Shown piece after piece: positions 16,422 to 24,081 of a DNA stretch of 64,000 nt. A model generated the notes under the pieces. It saw only the letters and a list, made by a program, of their open reading frames with translations. It was not told the DNA's origin and did no database searches. The DNA comes from JAIUNP01 sp020161975. GTDB taxonomy: Bacteria; Pseudomonadota; Alphaproteobacteria; Rhizobiales; Beijerinckiaceae. Positions within the stretch are counted from its first letter, which is position 1. Each line of letters begins with the position of its first letter. Location of the stretch: assembly GCA_036745275.1 (NCBI GenBank), contig DAIOGK010000012.1:27058-91057 (forward strand). The letters are read 5' to 3'. The position numbers were made by a program, and so were the translations under genes.

Positions 16422-17107
16422 CGGCGCGGCTGTCCCTCGCGGTGGCATCCCGGCGCAGCGAGCCGCCGGACAGCCTTGACTATTTCCCGACGCCGCCGTG
16501 GGCGACGCGGGCGCTGTTCGAATGCGTGACCGGAACGGGCTGGCCGATGCGCGCCCTGTACGAACCAGCCTGCGGCGAAGGGCATATGGCCTCGGTGCTG
16601 GCGGAATATCTCAAGGATGTTCCGCAGGGCCGCGTCATAGCCTCGGACGTGCATGACTACGGTTTCGGTGCGGTGCAGGACTTCCTGACAGCGCCGCCGG
16701 TGGGTGCCGACTGGATCATCACCAATCCGCCGTTCAACAAGGCGGAAGAGTTTCTGCTGAAAGCGCTGGATGAGGCGCGGCACGGCGTGGCGCTGCTGCT
16801 GCGCAGTGTGTGGCTGCACGGCACCGGTCGCCATGACCGCGTGTTCCGGGCACATCCGCCCGCGACTGTTGCGCCGTTCTGCGAGCGCGTGCCGATGGTG
16901 AAAGGCCGCTGGGACCCGGCAGCATCGACCGCAACAGACTACTGCTGGTTTGTCTGGCGCCGCCGCGAGAGTGGCTGGACCGTGCCGCTCGGCCCGTCGA
17001 TCACATGGATTCCGCCGGGACAACGCAAGCGCCTGACCCGGCATGACGATGCGTTCCGGTTCGGCGCCATGACGCCGGCGCCGCTGCTTGACGGGGGCGC
17101 TGCATGA
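16418..17107 (+). CDS. Phage DNA (adenine-N6) methyltransferase-like protein
   Basis: 229 residues. YFPTPPWATRAL near the N-terminus and ALYEPACGEGHMASVL (SAM-binding motif I) are followed by DWIITNPPFNKAEEF (motif IV NPPF, adenine-N6 type). There is no adjacent restriction enzyme, so it is a solitary phage methylase, perhaps protecting phage DNA or timing packaging. Target unknown. Confidence 0.85.
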   Translation: MTARLSLAVASRRSEPPDSLDYFPTPPWATRALFECVTGTGWPMRALYEPACGEGHMASVLAEYLKDVPQGRVIASDVHDYGFGAVQDFLTAPPVGADWIITNPPFNKAEEFLLKALDEARHGVALLLRSVWLHGTGRHDRVFRAHPPATVAPFCERVPMVKGRWDPAASTATDYCWFVWRRRESGWTVPLGPSITWIPPGQRKRLTRHDDAFRFGAMTPAPLLDGGAA

Positions 17108-17436
17108 GTGCCGCGCCGCGCCCGATGCCGATCTCGCTGGGTGGCCAGCCGTTGACCGTCTCGCAACGGCTGTTGCTGGCCGTGCTGTTCGAGACGGACG
17201 GGGCGGCGAGCCATGCGCATCTGTCGCAGGCCATCGGCCATAGCCCGAACCCCATCGGGAGCGACATATCACTTGTACGGGTGCATATCAGCCATCTGCG
17301 CGCGCGCCTGCACCCGCTGCGCATCGTGATCCAGAATGATCATGGCCGGGGCTATGCCCTTGCGGCGCATTGCCGCCCGCGCCTGCGCGCGCTGTTCGAC
17401 CGGGAAACCCGCCACCGCAACGGGGTGCAGCCATGA
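17104..17436 (+). CDS. Winged-helix (OmpR/PhoB-type) DNA-binding protein without receiver
   Basis: 110 residues. LTVSQRLLLAVLFETDGAASHAHLSQAIG, then VRVHISHLRARLHPLRIVIQNDHGRGYAL is the effector domain pattern of OmpR-family regulators, including the C-terminal G-RGY-L hairpin. No phosphoacceptor domain is present. It probably regulates phage or host promoters. Confidence 0.75.
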   Translation: MSAAPRPMPISLGGQPLTVSQRLLLAVLFETDGAASHAHLSQAIGHSPNPIGSDISLVRVHISHLRARLHPLRIVIQNDHGRGYALAAHCRPRLRALFDRETRHRNGVQP

Positions 17437-18488
17437 GCCGCGACCGCGACGATGTGGTGATGATCAAGGACCAGCTGGTGGCGCGCCTGCCGGCGCTGCT
17501 GGACGTGCTGGTGCCGGGGGCACGGCCACACGGCGCCTACTGGAAAGCGCCGAACCCGACGCGGGCGGAGAAAAGCAACACGTCCTTCACCGTGTGGCGG
17601 TCGGGCGCGTGGAAGGAATTTGACGCGGGCGACAGCGAAAAGGGCGATGTTCTGGGGCTTATCGCCTATGTGCACCGCTCGGATTTCACCGATGCGATCA
17701 ACTGGGCGCGCGACTGGCTGGGCCTTGGCAAGCTGACCCGCGAGGACCGGGCGCGGATGGCCGCCGCCGCGCGCGACAAGGCGGCGGAACGGCAGAGGGA
17801 TGCCGACCGCAAGGCGCAATGGAAGCGCGAAAAGGCGTTCAAGCTGTGGATGGACGCGGCGGCGATTGCTGCCGGTGATCCTGCCGATCTCTATCTCAAG
17901 GGGCGGGGCATCGACCTTGGCGCCATTGCCAGCCTTGTGCCCGGAGAAGGGCGCTTTGCGGCGCGGTGCGAGCACTGGAAGGGCGAAACGCGGATCACGG
18001 CCCCGGCCATGATCTGGCCGGTGCGCGTGGCCGGGGCGGTGACGGCGATCCACGCCACGTTTCTCGAGCAGGTGAACGGACGCTGGGGCAAGCTGACCCG
18101 CGCCGAACCGCGCCTGATGCTGGGCGCTGTCAAGGGCGGGTTCGTGATGATTGCGCACGGGCCGTCCGGGCTGGACCCCGGCGCAGCGCGGCGGGCCGGG
18201 CGGCGTGATCCGCTGGTGGCCGGTGAGGGCATTGAAACCATGGCCTCGCTGGCGATGGGCATTGACGACGCGCGCGTGTGGGCGGCGCTGAACCTCGGCA
18301 ATCTCGCCGCGCTGCCCTGGCAGCATCCGTGCATCTCGCAAGGGTTCGTGGCGCTTGAAAACGACATCAAGCCCGCCGCGCTGGCCGGGCGCGACAAGGT
18401 TCTGGCGGAGGTGACGGCCAAGCTCGGGCAACCGCCCGGCCTGCTGGTGCCGCCGTCCGGCAACGACTTCAACGACACGATCAACTGA
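17433..18488 (+). CDS. Phage primase with Toprim domain
   Basis: 351 residues from the ATG at 17433 (overlaps the previous stop). The N-terminal part YWKAPNPTRAEKSNTSFTVW...GDVLGLIAYVH resembles the zinc-free N-terminal domain of phage/plasmid primases. The Toprim part has PLVAGEGIETMASLAMG (catalytic Glu), then VALENDIKPAA (Asp). It probably synthesises primers for phage replication with the P-loop protein two genes downstream. Confidence 0.85.
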   Translation: MSRDRDDVVMIKDQLVARLPALLDVLVPGARPHGAYWKAPNPTRAEKSNTSFTVWRSGAWKEFDAGDSEKGDVLGLIAYVHRSDFTDAINWARDWLGLGKLTREDRARMAAAARDKAAERQRDADRKAQWKREKAFKLWMDAAAIAAGDPADLYLKGRGIDLGAIASLVPGEGRFAARCEHWKGETRITAPAMIWPVRVAGAVTAIHATFLEQVNGRWGKLTRAEPRLMLGAVKGGFVMIAHGPSGLDPGAARRAGRRDPLVAGEGIETMASLAMGIDDARVWAALNLGNLAALPWQHPCISQGFVALENDIKPAALAGRDKVLAEVTAKLGQPPGLLVPPSGNDFNDTIN

Positions 18489-18499
18489 AAGGATATCCC

Positions 18500-19042
18500 A
18501 TGTCGACAGTCAGAAATGCTTATCTCTCCGCCGCATCGATGATAACGGCGCGCGATCCCGACCTGCCGTTTCTGAACTGGCCGACGCTGGGTGAAGCATT
18601 TAAAAACAACGCCCTGCAGCCGATGCTGGAGGCCATGGCCGCGTTCTCGGACAGCCAGCGCACCGCACCGCCCGAAGCGCTGTACCGCCATGCGCAGGGG
18701 CTGGGTCTGCACAGGGGCGCGGCGGATGGCTGGGACGCCCTTGCGGATGGCTACCGCGCGGCGTTCACAGTGTTCCATGCCACGGTGCCGATCGCGCTTG
18801 ATCTCGAACGGCAGACGGCGGCGATTGCCGCAGCCGACGCCAAGCGCACCGCGACGCCGGTGCCCGAAAGCGTGCCGGTGGCGGATACGATCCTCGACCA
18901 GGTGGCCGGCATCGGGGAGAAAATCACCGACATTCCGGCGCAGCTGACCATCGGCGCGCCCGCGCCCGCACCGGAGCCCGCGCCCGCACCGGAGCCCGCG
19001 CCTGCGCCGGAACCTGTGACGGTCAAGGGCGGCAAGCGCTGA
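18500..19042 (+). CDS. Hypothetical protein with Pro/Ala/Glu repeat tail
   Basis: 180 residues. The soluble helical N-terminal part is followed near the C-terminus by three copies of APAPEP then VTVKGGKR, a flexible acidic linker ending in a basic tip. It lies between primase and helicase and is followed by a terminator. Function unknown; possibly a replication accessory protein. Confidence 0.6.
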   Translation: MSTVRNAYLSAASMITARDPDLPFLNWPTLGEAFKNNALQPMLEAMAAFSDSQRTAPPEALYRHAQGLGLHRGAADGWDALADGYRAAFTVFHATVPIALDLERQTAAIAAADAKRTATPVPESVPVADTILDQVAGIGEKITDIPAQLTIGAPAPAPEPAPAPEPAPAPEPVTVKGGKR

Positions 19043-19049
19043 TCCTGCC

Positions 19050-19085
19050 GGCGGCCCGGCACGCCGGGCCGCCTCTTTTTCTCTC
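19050..19085 (+). terminator. Rho-independent terminator
   Basis: GGCGGCCCGG pairs with CCGGGCCGCC around ACG-type loop, followed by TCTTTTTCTCTCTCT. It lies between the stop at 19042 and the next start at 19104, so it may lower readthrough into the helicase gene. Confidence 0.7.
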
Positions 19086-19103
19086 TCTCTCCCGGAATGA
19101 CGC

Positions 19104-20966
19104 ATGTCCCGCAAAGGGTTGACAGCGATTGCTGCCGTTTGGGCAGACGCCAAGGCCGAGGTGGCCCGCCGACAGGCGGCGCGCGACCCGCTGCCGGGAA
19201 ACGGCGCGCCCAAGGCCGAGGGCGGCTGGGGATACAAGGCCGGAATGTGGCCCGGCGCGCCCGCCGATGCGCTGCCGCCCGATTGTCCGGTGGTGCCACT
19301 GGGTCGCGATGGCGAAACCTACTGGTTTCTCGATTCCATGCAGCAGCTGAACGGCGTGCACCGCGACAAGTGGGGCAAGAAACTGCTGCTGGACCTGTTC
19401 AACGCCCGCCCGAACTACCTGCAGCATCACTGGCCGCGCTGGGCGGCGGCAAAAAAGGGGGGTGGTGCGGAACTGACGATGAACGGTGTTGAGGTTGACA
19501 ATGCTGTCAACTGCCTGATGCACGCCTGCGCTGATATCGGCTCCATTGAAATCGACACGCGGGTGCGCGGTCGCGGCGCCTGGCGCACCGACCGGGGCGA
19601 ACTGGTGTGGCATGCGGGCGATGCGCTGTATTCGGCCACGCGCGGGGTGCTCAAGTCATCCGGCCCGTGTGCCATCGACAGGATCGTCTATCCCGGTGCG
19701 GCGCCGATCCTGACGCCCTGGGCGGAACCCGCCGGGCAGGATGAGGCGGTGAACCTGCTGCGGCTGTTCCAGAAATGGAATTTCGAGCGGCCAAAGCTCG
19801 ATCCGCTGATCATCCTCGGCGGCATCGGCTGCTGTTTCCTTGGCGGGGCGCTGGACTGGCGCCCGTATCTTTTCTTCACCGGCGGCGCCGGCGTGGGAAA
19901 ATCGACCTTGCAGGCGGCGCTGCGTGCGGTGCTGCACGATGCGCTGATCAAAGGATCGAATGTCACGGAAGCATCGCTGCGCCAGTTCGGGCGGCGCGAC
20001 AGCCTGCCGATCGCCATCGACGAATTCGAGGCCAGCGAGGACAACCGCAAGGTGGCGGCGGTGATTGATCTTGCCCGTATCGCGGCATCGGGCGACGACA
20101 TCCTGCGCGGCGGCGCCGACCATCACGGTGCGCGCTTTACCATGCGCTCCACCTTCATGTTCTCGGCGATCAACCCGCCGCCCATGGGCGCGGCGGACAA
20201 GAGCCGCATGGCGATGATCAACCTAGAACCGCTGAACCGCACCGCCGGCGGGCAAACGCCGGTGATCGACGGGGACACAACCGGTCGCATCATCCTGCGG
20301 CTGCTGATGGACCGTTGGCCGGACCTGAACCGCACGCTGGCCAACTGGCGCGACGCCCTGCGCAGCGCCGGGTTCAGCGACCGCGCGCAGATGACCTATG
20401 GCACGCTGATGGCCGTGGCCGAACTGCTGGTTGGCCCGGAGGTGATGGAAGCCGAGGGCCTGCCGGTGACCGAACCTGACCGGCTGGGCGCGGCACTGAG
20501 CGCCTATACCGAAACCGAGCGCAGCGACCAGACCGACAACTGGGTCAACTGCCTCCACAAGATGTTCGCCGCGACGATCGACGCCTGGAAGGACGGTCAG
20601 AAGCCGACTGTTGGCAATGTGTTCGAGCAGATGCGCCTGACAAGCGGCGGGTTTGACGAGGTGATGGCCAATGCGCGCCTGCAGCTGGTGGGGCTGAAGG
20701 TTGTGCGGGCCTTTGCGCCGGACGGAACTGAAGTGTCGGCGCTGGCGGTGCCGACATCGCCGAACCTCGGCCCGGCCAAGATCCTGCAGGGCACGGAATA
20801 TCGGGACGGCGTGTGGAACAGCGCGCTGAAACAGGCGCCGCGCAGCGTGGTGCGCCGCGACCTTGTGACCGACAAGGGCCAGCCCCTCTCGGTGGTGAAA
20901 ATCAACAATGCTGCGACCCGTGCGCAGTTCATCGATCTGGCCGCATGGGACGCACGGCAGGTCTAA
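19104..20966 (+). CDS. P-loop phage primase/helicase-like ATPase
   Basis: 620 residues. The centre carries FFTGGAGVGKST (Walker A, about residues 258-267), PIAIDEFEASED (Walker B Asp-Glu) and MFSAINPPP (sensor 1-like Asn), the layout of SF3/D5-type phage replication helicases. The N-terminal 240 residues have no clear zinc or AEP motif. With the Toprim protein upstream it forms the replication module. No DNA polymerase is seen, so host Pol III is probably recruited. Confidence 0.8.
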   Translation: MSRKGLTAIAAVWADAKAEVARRQAARDPLPGNGAPKAEGGWGYKAGMWPGAPADALPPDCPVVPLGRDGETYWFLDSMQQLNGVHRDKWGKKLLLDLFNARPNYLQHHWPRWAAAKKGGGAELTMNGVEVDNAVNCLMHACADIGSIEIDTRVRGRGAWRTDRGELVWHAGDALYSATRGVLKSSGPCAIDRIVYPGAAPILTPWAEPAGQDEAVNLLRLFQKWNFERPKLDPLIILGGIGCCFLGGALDWRPYLFFTGGAGVGKSTLQAALRAVLHDALIKGSNVTEASLRQFGRRDSLPIAIDEFEASEDNRKVAAVIDLARIAASGDDILRGGADHHGARFTMRSTFMFSAINPPPMGAADKSRMAMINLEPLNRTAGGQTPVIDGDTTGRIILRLLMDRWPDLNRTLANWRDALRSAGFSDRAQMTYGTLMAVAELLVGPEVMEAEGLPVTEPDRLGAALSAYTETERSDQTDNWVNCLHKMFAATIDAWKDGQKPTVGNVFEQMRLTSGGFDEVMANARLQLVGLKVVRAFAPDGTEVSALAVPTSPNLGPAKILQGTEYRDGVWNSALKQAPRSVVRRDLVTDKGQPLSVVKINNAATRAQFIDLAAWDARQV

Positions 20967-20977
20967 GGAGAGAGAGC

Positions 20978-21385
20978 ATGAACAGGAAGCCAACTGTATT
21001 CGCCCAGGGCGATATTCTGCTGATCCGCCGCGATGCCGGCGGCGGTGCTGTGGTGCAACGCACCCAGACACAGGCCGAGGGCGCACCGCGTGGCTCGGAT
21101 CGAGGCGAAGCCAATCGCCGCGACGGAGCCGACCCGGTGATCCTGGCCGAAGGCGAGGTGACCGGACATCACCATGCGCTCTACGGCGGGGCGGTATTGT
21201 TCCGGGATGACGCGCTGGCACGGGCCGTGCCGTCCGATCTCTATATCGGGTCGCTCAAAATCGAGGGCGGGCAGGCGTGCCTGACGCATCCGGAGCATGA
21301 CACGATCACGCTGGACCCCGGCCATTATGAGGTGCGGCGCCAGCGCGAATACCACGCGGGCGAAGCCCGCCGCGTGCAGGATTGA
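20978..21385 (+). CDS. Conserved protein with GEVTGHHHAL motif, partner of the repeat protein
   Basis: 135 residues; AAGGAG upstream of the ATG at 20978. FAQGDILLIRR, then VILAEGEVTGHHHALYGG, then LTHPEHDTITLDPGHYEVRRQREY, ending RRVQD. I recall uncharacterised proteins with this motif order encoded beside DUF6745/repeat proteins in other bacteria. The clustered His residues (GHHHAL, HPEHD) could bind a metal in a cupin-like small beta fold, but this is inference. It is separated by 8 bp from the repeat-protein gene. Confidence 0.7.
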   Translation: MNRKPTVFAQGDILLIRRDAGGGAVVQRTQTQAEGAPRGSDRGEANRRDGADPVILAEGEVTGHHHALYGGAVLFRDDALARAVPSDLYIGSLKIEGGQACLTHPEHDTITLDPGHYEVRRQREYHAGEARRVQD

Positions 21386-21393
21386 GGTGCGTC

Positions 21394-22787
21394 ATGCGGA
21401 CAGCCCCGTTCACCGCAGATGAACTTGATCAGATTGGCCGCGTGCGCCGGGAGTATCTGGCGCGCGGAACCTCAACCCGGCGGTGCAACCGCCGGGCAGC
21501 GGCAAAAGCCCTGACGGCAGTCTATGCCCGCATGGGCAAAGCCCCGCCTCAATTTCTGTGGCTCGACGGCCCCATGGCCGCCGTGGCGTTCCTGGCGATC
21601 GCCCGCACCCCCAACCCCGCTGGCGGGGCTTTGCCCCTCCCTGCCTCGCTCAGGTCCTCGCTCTGGTCCTCGCTCAGGTCCTCGCTCGATGCCTCGCTCT
21701 GGTCCTCGCTCGATGCCTCGCTCAGGTCCTCGCTCAGGTCCTCGCTCAATGCCTCGCTCAGGTCCTCGCTCTGGTCCTCGCTCAGGTCCTCGCTCTGGTC
21801 CTCGCTCTGGTCCTCGCTCAGGTCCTCGCTCGATGCCTCGCTCTGGTCCTCGCTNNNNNNNNNNNNNNNNNNNNNNNNNNNNNNNNNNNNNNNNNNNNNN
21901 NNNNNNNNNNNNNNNNNNNNNNNNNNNNNNNNNNNNNNNNNNNNNNNNNNNNNNCCTCGCTCGATGCCTCGCTCTGGTCCTCGCTCAGGTCCTCGCTCGA
22001 TGCCTCGCTCTGGTCCTCGCTCAGGTCCTCGCTCAGGTCCTCGCTCGATGCCTCGCTCGGGCCTCGCTCGGATGCGCGCGGAACTTTGCGGTCGGCGATG
22101 AACATTTTTTATCAAACAGCGTTCGACACAAACTACGCAAATGTCTGGCTTGCACATTATCAGGCGGCAGAGAGTATCGGAACAAAATATGACAGCTCTA
22201 TTGATGATTATCGACAGGATATGGAGATAATCGCGACGGAATGCTTCATGATGCTGCCGTTCGATGGTCTGTGTGTTGTAGTTGACAGGCCGACAACTTG
22301 TCGCATGGAGCCATCTGGCCCGAATGATCGCATGCGACTGCATGCGGAGGATGGCCCTGCGCTGGAATTCGCTGACGGCTGGAAAGTGTGGTCCTGGCAT
22401 GGGCTGCAAATCCCAGGCGACCTGATCGAAAAGCGCAACGAGCTGACCACTGACAGCATCATGGCTATGACGAACGCAGAGCAACGGCGTGTGGCCATCG
22501 AAATCTATGGTGTCGATCGGTTCATGCCGGATGCCGGCGGCGTTGTGGTCCAGCAGGACCGTTATGGCAAGTTGTGGCGGCGCGATCTCGGTGCTGACGA
22601 AGAGCCATATTGCGCGGTCGAGGTGCTGAACGGATCGCTGGAACCGGACGGCACCCGCAAGACCTACTTTCTTGCGGTGCCCGAACGAAACGACAGGCGC
22701 AGGCCGATCAAAACCGCGCTGTCCGCTGTCGCATGGACGTATGGCCTGACGCCAGCCGAGTATCGACAACTGGCGGTGCGGACATGA
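21394..22787 (+). CDS. DUF6745-like protein with SLxS tetrapeptide repeat (assembly gap inside)
   Basis: N-terminus (MRTAPFTADELDQIGRVRREY; APPQFLWLDGP), then a repeat region of four-residue units SLRS, SLWS, SLDA, SLNA, then a C-terminal domain with CFMMLPFDGLCVVVDRP, RLHAEDGPALEFADGWKVWSWHG and VAIEIYGVDRF, which resembles the DUF6745 family. The 100-N gap breaks the printed reading frame, but the 12-nt unit phase on both sides predicts a true gap of 5+12k nt, which restores one frame from 21394 to 22787. Function unknown. Confidence 0.75.
21643..22049 (+). repeat. 12-bp tandem repeat within the DUF6745-like gene
   Basis: Units of the form [T/G]CCTCGCTC plus AGG, TGG, GAT or AAT. 17 full units plus 8 nt lie before the gap and about eight units after it. 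The last unit is followed by an 11-nt variant at 22050. Unit variants are mixed, not in blocks, which points to repeated slippage or unequal exchange. Confidence 0.95.
21855..21954. other. Assembly gap (100 N)
   Basis: Exactly 100 N, the usual placeholder for a gap of unknown size. It lies in the middle of the tandem repeat, where short reads collapse. Confidence 0.98.
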
Positions 22788-23050
22788 CGCATGTTCTGGT
22801 ATGGACGACTGAGCCGCATCGCAGGGTGGCCTATTGCGGTGCAATCGCGATCGGGGCGGTGTTTCCGCCCCGTGGCGGCGGGCGTCAATGGCGTTGGCGA
22901 TCATGGGTCAACGTCTGCATCAACCCGGTCGATGGCCACGCGCCAAGCGAGGAAGCGGCAAAAGACGAGGTTGCCGCGCGGTTCTGGCGCTTTGTGTCGC
23001 AGGCCGGATTGATCCAGATCGAGCGGGGATATGCGGAGGGGCGGCAATGA
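22784..23050 (+). CDS. Hypothetical protein
   Basis: 88 residues; ATG overlaps the stop of the repeat-protein gene (ATGA). Rich in Trp (RQWRWRSWVNVC), no domain recognised. It is the first of three short overlapping ORFs that close the early operon. Confidence 0.55.
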   Translation: MTHVLVWTTEPHRRVAYCGAIAIGAVFPPRGGGRQWRWRSWVNVCINPVDGHAPSEEAAKDEVAARFWRFVSQAGLIQIERGYAEGRQ

Positions 23051-23199
23051 AAGCCGTATGGGACTTGCTGGGGTGGCTGTTGTGCGAGGCGGCATTTCGC
23101 CTCTACAGCCATGAACGCGCATGGACCGATTGGATTGCTGATCCGCTCTATGCGGCAGGGTGCGCCTGCTATCGCCGGGCGGCAGCGCCGCCGCCATGA
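23047..23199 (+). CDS. Small hypothetical protein
   Basis: 50 residues, with a weakly hydrophobic N-terminus (VWDLLGWLLCEAAF). It overlaps both neighbours by 4 bp, which supports it as a real gene. Function unknown. Confidence 0.5.
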   Translation: MKAVWDLLGWLLCEAAFRLYSHERAWTDWIADPLYAAGCACYRRAAAPPP

Positions 23200-23441
23200 C
23201 CGCGCCCCGCTCCCCGCCCGTCAGCATTGAGGCGCAGCGGGACGCCGCGCGCAACACGCTGGCGCGGCTGGAACGGCTGCTGGGTGACGCCTGCGCCCGG
23301 CACGATGCGCGGGAAATCGCCGATCTTCGCCACGATCTCGACGGGATGCGCGCGGCCTGTGTGACGCTCGCCTGGCTGGCGACTGACCGGGACGGCTGTG
23401 TGAAGCTGCTGACCACGCGCTGGCCGGTGGAACCGGCGTAG
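23196..23441 (+). CDS. Small helical hypothetical protein
   Basis: 81 residues, charged and helical (EAQRDAARNTLARLERLLGDACARHDAREIADLRHDL), with a coiled-coil look. Last gene of the early operon. Function unknown. Confidence 0.55.
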   Translation: MTAPRSPPVSIEAQRDAARNTLARLERLLGDACARHDAREIADLRHDLDGMRAACVTLAWLATDRDGCVKLLTTRWPVEPA

Positions 23442-23461
23442 GCCGCCGCCTGCGACAACAG

Positions 23462-23497
23462 GACAGGCATTCCGGTCAGTTTGCCCGTTTGCGCAAA
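23462..23497 (-). repeat. Copy of a dispersed short repeat
   Basis: On the minus strand: TTTGCGCAAA, six bases, then AAACTGACCGGAATGC and CTGTC. A near-identical block lies outside the prophage at 47968-48003, and a shorter copy at 11818-11838. Confidence 0.6.
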
Positions 23498-23625
23498 CCG
23501 GGCTTTTCTGCTGCCGCCAACCCATGAATCGACACGCATGCCACGGACGGGACGCTTTTCCTCCCGCCCGCGCCCCGACCCATCACCCGGACCCCAACCC
23601 AATGCCCATTGAGGAGGAATAACGT

Positions 23626-23679
23626 CTCGCGGGCGCGGCATGCGCCCTGCCGTCGCAACGCGCGTGCCGCGCCCGCGAG
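23626..23679 (+). terminator. Strong hairpin, likely early-operon terminator
   Basis: Two 20-nt arms (23626-23645 and 23660-23679) pair over their full length with a single G-U, 14-nt loop, followed by CAGTTTTATC. It lies 185 bp after the last early gene. Confidence 0.65.
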
Positions 23680-23708
23680 CAGTTTTATCGGCGCGCGATT
23701 TTCGGGGG

Positions 23709-23721
23709 CAGGGCGCTTAAC
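23709..23721 (+). promoter_or_regulatory. Recurrent motif CAGGGCGCTTAAC, copy 1
   Basis: Same 13-mer at 30111, and GGCGCTTAACGCA at 43437. All three copies lie at transition points of the late region and are followed by CCGC-rich sequence. Function unknown. Confidence 0.5.
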
Positions 23722-23774
23722 AGCCGCCGCGCTGTGGCAATCGTAGGCATATCCGGCCCGTCGCCGCCATGAAT

Positions 23775-24040
23775 GTTACAGATGTAACCGCCTGTAACTT
23801 TTCTGTAACCTGAAAACTCCAATGAAATCAGTGATATGGGTGAGAAGTTACGGGTTGCACGCCTCGCGCGCGCGTGACGCGAATGCGCGTGGCGCGCGCG
23901 TTGTACGCAACGTGTGCGCGGCGCGGGCGTGTGCGCATGTGAGGGGGGAGGGGAAAAGCTGTAACTCTGTAACGGGAATGATTAACTTGCTGATTTGCAA
24001 GGGAAAAAGGCGGTTACAGGAAAGTTACAGTGCCGTTACA
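23775..24040. repeat. Phased TGTAAC/GTTACA iterons
   Basis: TGTAAC at 23783, 23793 and 23804 (10-11 bp steps), with an inverted copy at 23775; TGTAAC at 23960 and 23968; GTTACA at 24013, 24024 and 24035 (11-bp steps). The two outer clusters face each other. One-turn spacing implies cooperative protein binding on one DNA face. Confidence 0.75.
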
Positions 24041-24081
24041 CCCGGCCTTGGGCGTAACCGGCAATTGGAAATGGGGGGAAA

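Larger units (their letters stand above)
23442..24081. other. 640-bp non-coding control region between early and late genes
   Basis: No convincing gene. In order it holds the dispersed repeat (23462-23497), a 20-bp-arm hairpin (23626-23679), the CAGGGCGCTTAAC motif (23709), a cluster of TGTAAC boxes (23775-23809), a CG/alternating purine-pyrimidine stretch (about 23860-23940), two more TGTAAC (23960-23973) and an inverted cluster GTTACA (24013-24040). It is the best candidate for a replication origin or late-gene control region. Confidence 0.7.

Noticed and set aside
16418..17107. Restriction-modification system
   Set aside because: The methyltransferase has no restriction or specificity gene beside it; solitary phage methylases are common.
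21643..22060. 12-bp repeats as a CRISPR array
   Set aside because: Units are contiguous with no spacers and encode an in-frame tetrapeptide repeat.
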